Assembly: GCA_030686995.1 (NCBI GenBank)
Contig: CM060709.1
Span: 306,485,857 to 306,549,856 of the forward strand
Source: Artemisia argyi
Lineage: Eukaryota > Streptophyta > Magnoliopsida > Asterales > Asteraceae
Length of the DNA: 64,000 nucleotides
Direction: 5' to 3'
Below are positions 58,539-64,000 of the stretch, one piece after another. How positions within the stretch are numbered: position 1 is the first letter of the stretch; the number at the start of each line of letters is the position of its first letter. Both the position numbers and the translations under genes were made by a program. The notes beneath the pieces are model-generated. The model worked only from the letters and a program-made list of their open reading frames with translations, did no database searches and was not told the origin of the DNA.

Positions 58539-59936
58539 TCATCTCTCTTGTCTCGAAAATCCCCTCCTTAGTGAACTTGACAAGAGTGAGATTCGGGACT
58601 CATTTCCTGAAGAGCAGCTCATGTCAATAACAGATTCTGAGCCATGGTATGCTCATTATGCTAATTATCTTGCAAGCAGACTCATTCCGGAACACATGAC
58701 TAGACACAAAAGGAAAAGGTTCTTTACCCAACTAAAATACTACTTTTAGGACGAACCCTTCTTATTCCGAAGATGTCCTGATCAAGTAATCAGGCATTGT
58801 GTTTCGGGAAAAGAAGCAATGAAGATTATGAAAGAATCTCATTTGGGCCCTTCTGGGGGCCATCATGGAATAAACACCACCGAATGAAAGATTTTTGATG
58901 CAGGATTCTACTGGCCTACAATATTTCATGATGTGAAGGGAATGATAAATGCATGCGATGCATGTCAACGAGCCAGGAATATATCGAGAAGAGATGAAGC
59001 ACCTCAGAATTTTATACAAGTTTGTGAGGTTTTTGATGTTTAGGGAATAGATTTCATGGGACCCTTCCCATCTTCAGGGGGGAACAAATACATATTAGTG
59101 GCCATTGATTATGTTTCAAAATGGTTGGAGGCACAAGCCCTTAGGACCAACGATACTAGGGTGGTCATTCATTTTTTGAAAAAGCTGTTTGCTAGGTTCG
59201 GCATTCCTAAAGCTCTCATTAGTGATAGGGGAACCCACTTTTGCAATGCGCAAATGGAAAAGGTCATGAAAAGATATGGGGTCTCCCACTGGTTCTCCAC
59301 CGCTTATCACCGCAAACCAACGGTCAAGTTGAAATCACCAATAGGGCGATTAAGAGAACACTAGAAAAGACGGTCAATCAGAACAGAAAGGATTGGTCAT
59401 TTAAACTCGATGACGCCTTATGGGTATTCCGAACGGCCTACAAGACACCTATAGGAACGACCCCGTTCCGCATGGTTTATGGCAAGGCGTGTCACCTTCC
59501 AGTAGAACTTGAACACAATGCTTATTGGGCACTTAAGGCATGTAATTTGGATTATACGATCTCTGGAATGAATAGGTTCTTACAACTCCATGAGCTTGAT
59601 GAATTAAGGCTAAAAGCGTATGAATCCTCCGTTACATATAAAGAAAGGACAAAACGATGGCATGACCAACGAATTAAGAAACCTAAGGAGTTCTCAGAAG
59701 GGGACAAAGTTCTATTGTATAATTCTCGGTTAAGGTTGTTTCCCGGGAAACTTGAGTCTAGATGGTATGGACCTTTTACGGTGAAAAGCTCCTCTAAAGT
59801 GGGCGTTGTTGTGTTAATCGACGATGCAAATAGAGAATTCACTGTGAATATACAACGCGTAAAACATTATCAAGAAAAGGGTAATGAAATGATCAGTGAG
59901 GAGGATGTAACATTTGATGACGAGGTCATGTAATTG
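58519..59936 (+). pseudogene. Integrase of Athila element G
   Basis: After the frameshift the frame reads AADHLSCLENP, then the HHCC zinc-binding region (HLGPSGGHHG ... CDACQRA) interrupted by TAG 58747 and TGA 58885. TAG at 59041 precedes [27 protein letters not shown]. Catalytic core: D in GIDFMG, D in [10 protein letters not shown], and E in [10 protein letters not shown], which lies in another frame because of a one-base deletion at about 59311. The last ORF (59241-59933) gives [43 protein letters not shown] and the C-terminal barrel [28 protein letters not shown]. It would insert the element's cDNA into DNA; inactive here. Its last part is the piece retained in the C-F fusion ORF. Confidence 0.85.
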
Positions 59937-62402
59937 CCCGTGACCTTGAGTCTAGCTACAAGACTCGTAAATAAAGAAAAGCGCTTCTTGGGAGGCAACC
60001 CAAGTTTTCTGTGTTTTTATTTGTTTGATTTTATTTGTTTCCGTATGCGTGTTTTATTTTTATTGTTGGTAAATCATGTTTCAAAGTAAATTGTGAAAAT
60101 TCTTTATTTTGTTTTTAACTTCGTCTTAATTGCATATAAAGGTATTTTGCAGAAGCTAAGTGTAAGGGAGATCCAAATTTGTTTATAAGAATGAAAATGA
60201 GCATGATTACAATATTAAATGAGCATGTATATTAGTAATTGTTTGAGTCAAATGCTTGTATCGAGTCATAATGAAATTTTGCAAGATTTTCCAGGAAATA
60301 AGGCATAAGTTTTTCCAGAAATTTTTCGGAAACTTAACATAAGATTTTTCTAGGAACATTCTGACGAAGTCAGGAGTTACAACCTGACGGCGTCAGGTAC
60401 TAAAATTCTAAAAAATTTTGCGATTTTTGTTTAAACCAGAGTCTTAAGGTTTTTGTTGATTCTTTAGTTTTATAAACTCCAGGAAATCTGCAAACATTCA
60501 TTCCACAAGCATTATATCTTAATTTGCTTTCTAGGATTTTTATTATATATAGATTGCCGCCGATTTTACGCGTGGTTTGCCTTGATTGTTTTCTCAGGTT
60601 TAACAGGTTATATATGACAAGAAGATGATTTATATTTCTGGAGTGAAGCTTTCAAAGTTCATTTTCTTGGAGGAAGATCTAACCTTGTTGACACACTATC
60701 CACACCGAACGAATCAGGGGAGCATTTGTTTTCATTCTTTTACCTGCTTTACTTTTACATCCTTTAATTGAACATTGGTGACAATGTTCATCCTAAGTGT
60801 AGGGGGAGGGTAAATGATGATACCTTATAGGATACAATTGCACTTGAGTTTGTTTGTTCGATAGTAGGTGTGTAATAAAACTAAGAGAAATACTTGCTAG
60901 GGCAATTTTAGCCAAATTTAAATTTTTTTACAACATTTAGGAGTGAAACTTTAGCCTTAACAAGCATCTCATGGATAGGAGTTGTATGACTAGCACAAAA
61001 CCGTACCACTCAAAAAAAATTTCCACCCAAATATGTGAGGTTCGCCTTTAGATTTGATAGGAAAAGCATTCATTATTAGTGCTTATGAGTGTACCAGTAG
61101 TATTTAGATTCTAGAACTTGCGTTAGTGATGCATCCCGAGGCCGCTAGTGAGACTACATTCGTGTAGTAGGATTTACTACATGATAAGAGGCATTAGGAT
61201 CACCCTTGTGTTGAACCCTTATCATAATTACTTGACCATTTAAGTCAATTTCCTTGACTAGTAAAGTCAATTAATTTTCCCACACCTTAGCGTTATACTC
61301 ATTTTTAGTACACGAAACCCCTAGTACACCCCTCCGAGCCTATCTTTTCGTTTCTAACTTTAAGCATCTTACTTAAAGGAAGAATTTGTTAACAATCCAC
61401 CCAAATGTGCAACCAAATCGCCTTAGCCTTCCTTGTATGCACTCATCTTTAGTGCATTATTGTTACATGTTTAAACCCATAGTTAATTATCTAATTGGTT
61501 ACATGGTTGCTAAGTTGAGTCATATCTTGTTCATATTATTTTGGGACGATTGGAACGATTGGGTAAAGTACTAGTAATATGGAGTAATGGGGAAGACATC
61601 ATATATTACCCCCATATGTGCGTTAATATTTTAAAAAGTACTCCAAGTGTTTTGATTATCCTGATTCGAGTCATTAGAGTAGTTTATTGTAAAGTATGTA
61701 AAAGTTCAAGTGTAAGGGGAATGCAAATTCCCTATGATGTATTATTTTGAATGGTAGGGCAATAGTGTATACAAAAAAAATAAAAAAATAAAAAAATAAA
61801 AAATAAAAAGATCAAGAAAAAGAAAAAAAAAAGTAGAAAAAGAAAAGAGAAAAAAACATACGGACTACCATACCGTTTCATTCTATGTTTATTTTATGTT
61901 TTTGTTAGATTTGATTAGCTTAAGTCGAGTCGAGTCTTGGCTTAGCAACGCCATATTGTACATGTAATTAACCAAGATGATTAACTCGCCACCAGTAAAT
62001 ATTGCCTTTATCCAACAAAACCGTGTTTTCCATATCCCTACACCAAATGTTATAACCCTTTAAAAGACCTCTTTGATAGTTTATCCTAGGTGCTTACACC
62101 AAGTGGTGGAGGTTTGATCCTTTCCCAAGCCTATGGTAATCTATTTGCTATGACATGTAGTGAGAGATGTTTCCCATTTCCATATTGTGATATATACTTT
62201 ATTACACCCGAGAGATGTGCGTATCTAAATACTATTTGTGAGGTGCTAGTGTATGACCTCCGTGCTTGTTTTTGGTTTTTAGTGGAATGATTATTTGTTG
62301 TAATTACTTTTATATTAGTGTTAAATTACCCCTAACTTGTATTTTGATTAGAATAAAAGCGCATTTGCTTAAGGACAAGCAAATCTCAAGTGTAAGGGTA
62401 TT
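59937..62402 (+). mobile_element. 3' non-coding region of G
   Basis: 2.47 kb with no env-like ORF. Conserved items in order: post-ORF hairpin CTTGGG/CCCAAG (59987-60004); AAGTGTAAGGGAG near 60157; a 23-bp palindrome pair at 60362-60395; hairpin GAACATTG/CAATGTTC followed by AAGTGTAGGGGGAGG (about 60764-60810); AAGTGTAAGGGG near 61706; an A-rich tract at 61771-61857; hairpin with 'atttgctt...aagcaaat' and AAGTGTAAGGG next to the LTR (62363-62400). The same set, inverted, is in the non-autonomous minus-strand elements. Confidence 0.8.
62385..62402 (+). other. Polypurine tract region of G
   Basis: AAGTGTAAGGGTATT directly precedes LTR start TGATAAGG at 62403. It is purine-rich only in part, but is conserved at this place in all elements of the family. 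Confidence 0.6.
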
Positions 62403-63856
62403 TGATAAGGCAAAAAGTGTACCGCTTTTAAGGGGTCATTTAAGCCCGAATTCGTGATTATTTGATAAATTACTGCACTAAATCGTTCCTTTTGTCATTT
62501 TAGGTACTTTTGAGGAGAAATCTGGAAAAGGAAGCATTTTGAACGTTTTTGGAGCATAAAAGTGAAGAAAATGGCAAAGTTTCAAAATCCTTGCTGGGAA
62601 CAGTACCTGACGACGTCAAGACTTCACACATGATGGCGTCAAGCTTGGCAAAAGAGGTGGAAGTGGAAAATATACGTGACGACCCAGAATATTTTTAGTG
62701 TAATTGACCTGATGGCGTCACCAAGGCCGTCAGGGTCATTTTGCAAGTGACGGCCCGGAGCTCAATTTCTACATGAAGGCTTCAAGACTGGATCTAGGCA
62801 ATACGACCCTTAATTTGGCGGCGAGTTCACGGCGTCAGAAGCTACAACGTGACGCCGTCAGGATGTATTCTCTATATATATATTTTCCAATTTTTCATTC
62901 ATTATGTGTGGAACATTAGGAGAACTTTGGAGAGCTTAAACCCTAGACGAATTTTCAGTAAAAATAAGGGTTTCAACCCTTGTTCCATCCATGCTTAATT
63001 GAAGATAAGTTTTCCAATAATCATACGATATGTCTATGTGTTGTGTGATTCTATCTTATGCTTGTCTTTGTTTTAACATGCTAGGCTAGGTTTTTATTGT
63101 GTTTGCTTAGATGTAGTGAAACCTAGATGTTGATTATTGGTTGATGGTTTGTTTATAATTGTTGTGGATGATTGTATTCGATGTTAGGCTTAAGAAAACT
63201 GGCAGACTTCCATTGGTAACTTGCTTGAACGTCTTAAGGAACATGATCGGAGGTGTACTACGATTTTTGGTTGTATTTAATGCATAAGTGAATTCTAGTG
63301 ATCCCATGTTAGGAGCTTTTAGTTGGCTCGACATAGGAGTGAAGTAGGAGCTTATAGAGTTAGGGAATATTGTACACGGCCCTACACTAGTATTAAGGAA
63401 TATAACCCGTCATCCATGCAATTGTAACAAGTTAATCAACCGGTAAAAGATATCTAGGGAGTAATGAAATCTAAGTAAACACATCTTTTCTTATTATTGT
63501 TTCCACCACATAATTACATTAGTTTATTTTCATTTCTTTTTATTTTATTTTGATTGCATCTTTAGTTGTTTGGGTTAGTTGACTAGCAACTAATTCCACC
63601 CACTCCTTCAAAACCCAAGATTTTACTTGCTTTCGTAAAATATAAAAATACAAAAAGAATCATCCCTCACCTCTAGACCTAGTTTAGTAGGCTTTCTAAT
63701 CCTAGCGACACTATTCCTGAGTTGAACGATCAATCCCCCGGTACTTGTCACTATACTATACTACAACAATCAGGTACACTGTCTGGCGGGGATTGCAAGC
63801 TTCTCAAGATCCCTTGAGAGGTAAAACCTGTTGCGAGGGCGCAATCCCACGTATCA
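62403..63856 (+). mobile_element. 3' LTR of G
   Basis: 1454 bp, TGATAAGGCAAAAAGTG...CCACGTATCA. TGACG array 62608-62860 (pairs 62608/62631 and 62827/62850), then TATA-like TATATATA at 62873. U5 stem-loop near 63804-63821 (CTCAAG/CTTGAG). It differs from the 5' LTR at scattered sites, so G is older than Z, which is nested in it. Confidence 0.9.
62608..62860 (+). promoter_or_regulatory. U3 TGACG/CGTCA array of the 3' LTR of G
   Basis: Distal pair TGACGACGTCA / TGATGGCGTCA and proximal pair TCACGGCGTCA / TGACGCCGTCA, each 23 bp start to start. The proximal pair ends 12 bp before the TATA stretch. Confidence 0.7.
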
Positions 63857-63861
63857 CCAAG

Positions 63862-64000
63862 TTCATCCACTATCTCTGAGGTAAGCTCTAAATGTAGTAA
63901 TTTTTATCAAAAGTTGCTTAAAGAATATGAGACTGAAAGAGATAATTATAGAAGGGCTAGGTTTGAAGTAGCTGGTTATCAATTGACTTTAGAGTCAATG
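63862..64000 (+). pseudogene. Copia gag of H, continuation after G
   Basis: Past the second CCAAG the copia frame resumes in phase with 44972-45126 and stays open to the window edge. It encodes SSTISEVSSKCSNFYQKLLKEYETERDNYRR and onward, a Lys/Glu-rich, probably coiled-coil gag region. This proves that G inserted into H, and that H extends beyond the window to the right. Confidence 0.8.

Larger units (their letters stand above)
45127..63856 (+). mobile_element. Athila element G (plus strand), full structure but decayed
   Basis: The exact duplication CCAAG lies at 45122-45126 and 63857-63861; removing G rejoins the copia gag frame of H. The 5' LTR is 45127-54410 (split by Z), then a tRNA-Asp-type primer site, gag-protease-RT-RNase H-integrase (54582-59936), a 2.5-kb 3' non-coding region and 3' LTR 62403-63856 (1454 bp). 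RT and integrase resemble Athila. No env-like ORF follows integrase. At least ten stops and four frameshifts make it inactive. Confidence 0.9.

Noticed and set aside
59937..62402. env-like ORF expected after pol in some Athila elements
   Set aside because: Only ORFs under 80 codons are present, with no signal peptide or transmembrane pattern of note.

Overview
The window is plant intergenic DNA made almost entirely of LTR retrotransposons stacked inside one another. No host gene, tRNA or rRNA gene was found. The AT-rich composition, the Athila, Tekay-like and Ty1/copia elements, a LINE with a zf-RVT domain and an hAT-type MITE all indicate a seed plant. The gag and protease-like proteins resemble, from memory only, ORFs annotated in Asteraceae such as Tanacetum and relatives. 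That placement is an inference, not a search result.

Layout. (1) 1-14500: Tekay-like Ty3/gypsy material. It holds an LTR end (1-480), an LTR fragment (481-2463) and a protein-poor element with ~3.3 kb LTRs (5' LTR 2464-7346, interior 7347-11008, 3' LTR 11009-14322). An inverted 178-bp LTR tip follows (14323-14500). The 5' LTR carries an insertion with a Helitron-like end. (2) 14501-17711: low-complexity DNA and an LTR-like region split by a 616-bp hAT MITE. (3) 17712-43262: a minus-strand LINE ORF2 opened by nested insertions. Next to it lies Athila-type element A-B (17712-21960, TSD GGACC). Inside the LINE is a solo LTR Y (22103-41202). Inside Y is Athila-type element C-F (22598-40530, TSD TTCAC). 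Inside C-F is a ~3.9-kb solo LTR X (24273-34467, TSD CCTGT). Inside X is Athila-type element D-E (24807-31095, TSD GGTCC). (4) 43263-64000: Ty1/copia element H (5' LTR, PBS, gag) is cut by plus-strand Athila element G (45127-63856, TSD CCAAG). The 5' LTR of G is in turn cut by copia-like element Z (45709-53534, TSD GTTCC). H gag resumes at 63862 and runs off the right edge.

How the parts relate. G has gag, protease, RT, RNase H and integrase, all broken by stops and frameshifts. A-B, C-F and D-E are related non-autonomous elements. C-F carries gag-protease fused to an integrase C-terminal remnant. D-E carries one intact 279-aa protease-like ORF. A-B has no ORF. They share with G the tRNA-Asp-type primer site (where retained), a long 3' non-coding region and LTR architecture, which suggests they were mobilised in trans by G-like relatives.

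The most unusual signal is regulatory. All eight Athila-type LTRs carry two pairs of an 11-bp near-palindrome (consensus TGACGSCGTCA), each pair spaced exactly 23 bp, flanking more TGACG half-sites just upstream of the TATA box. One further pair with the same spacing lies inside each element that keeps that region. Other conserved non-coding structure: four copies of an AAGTGTAAGGGG-like polypurine motif, a U5 stem-loop with a compensatory change, and a hairpin just after the last ORF.
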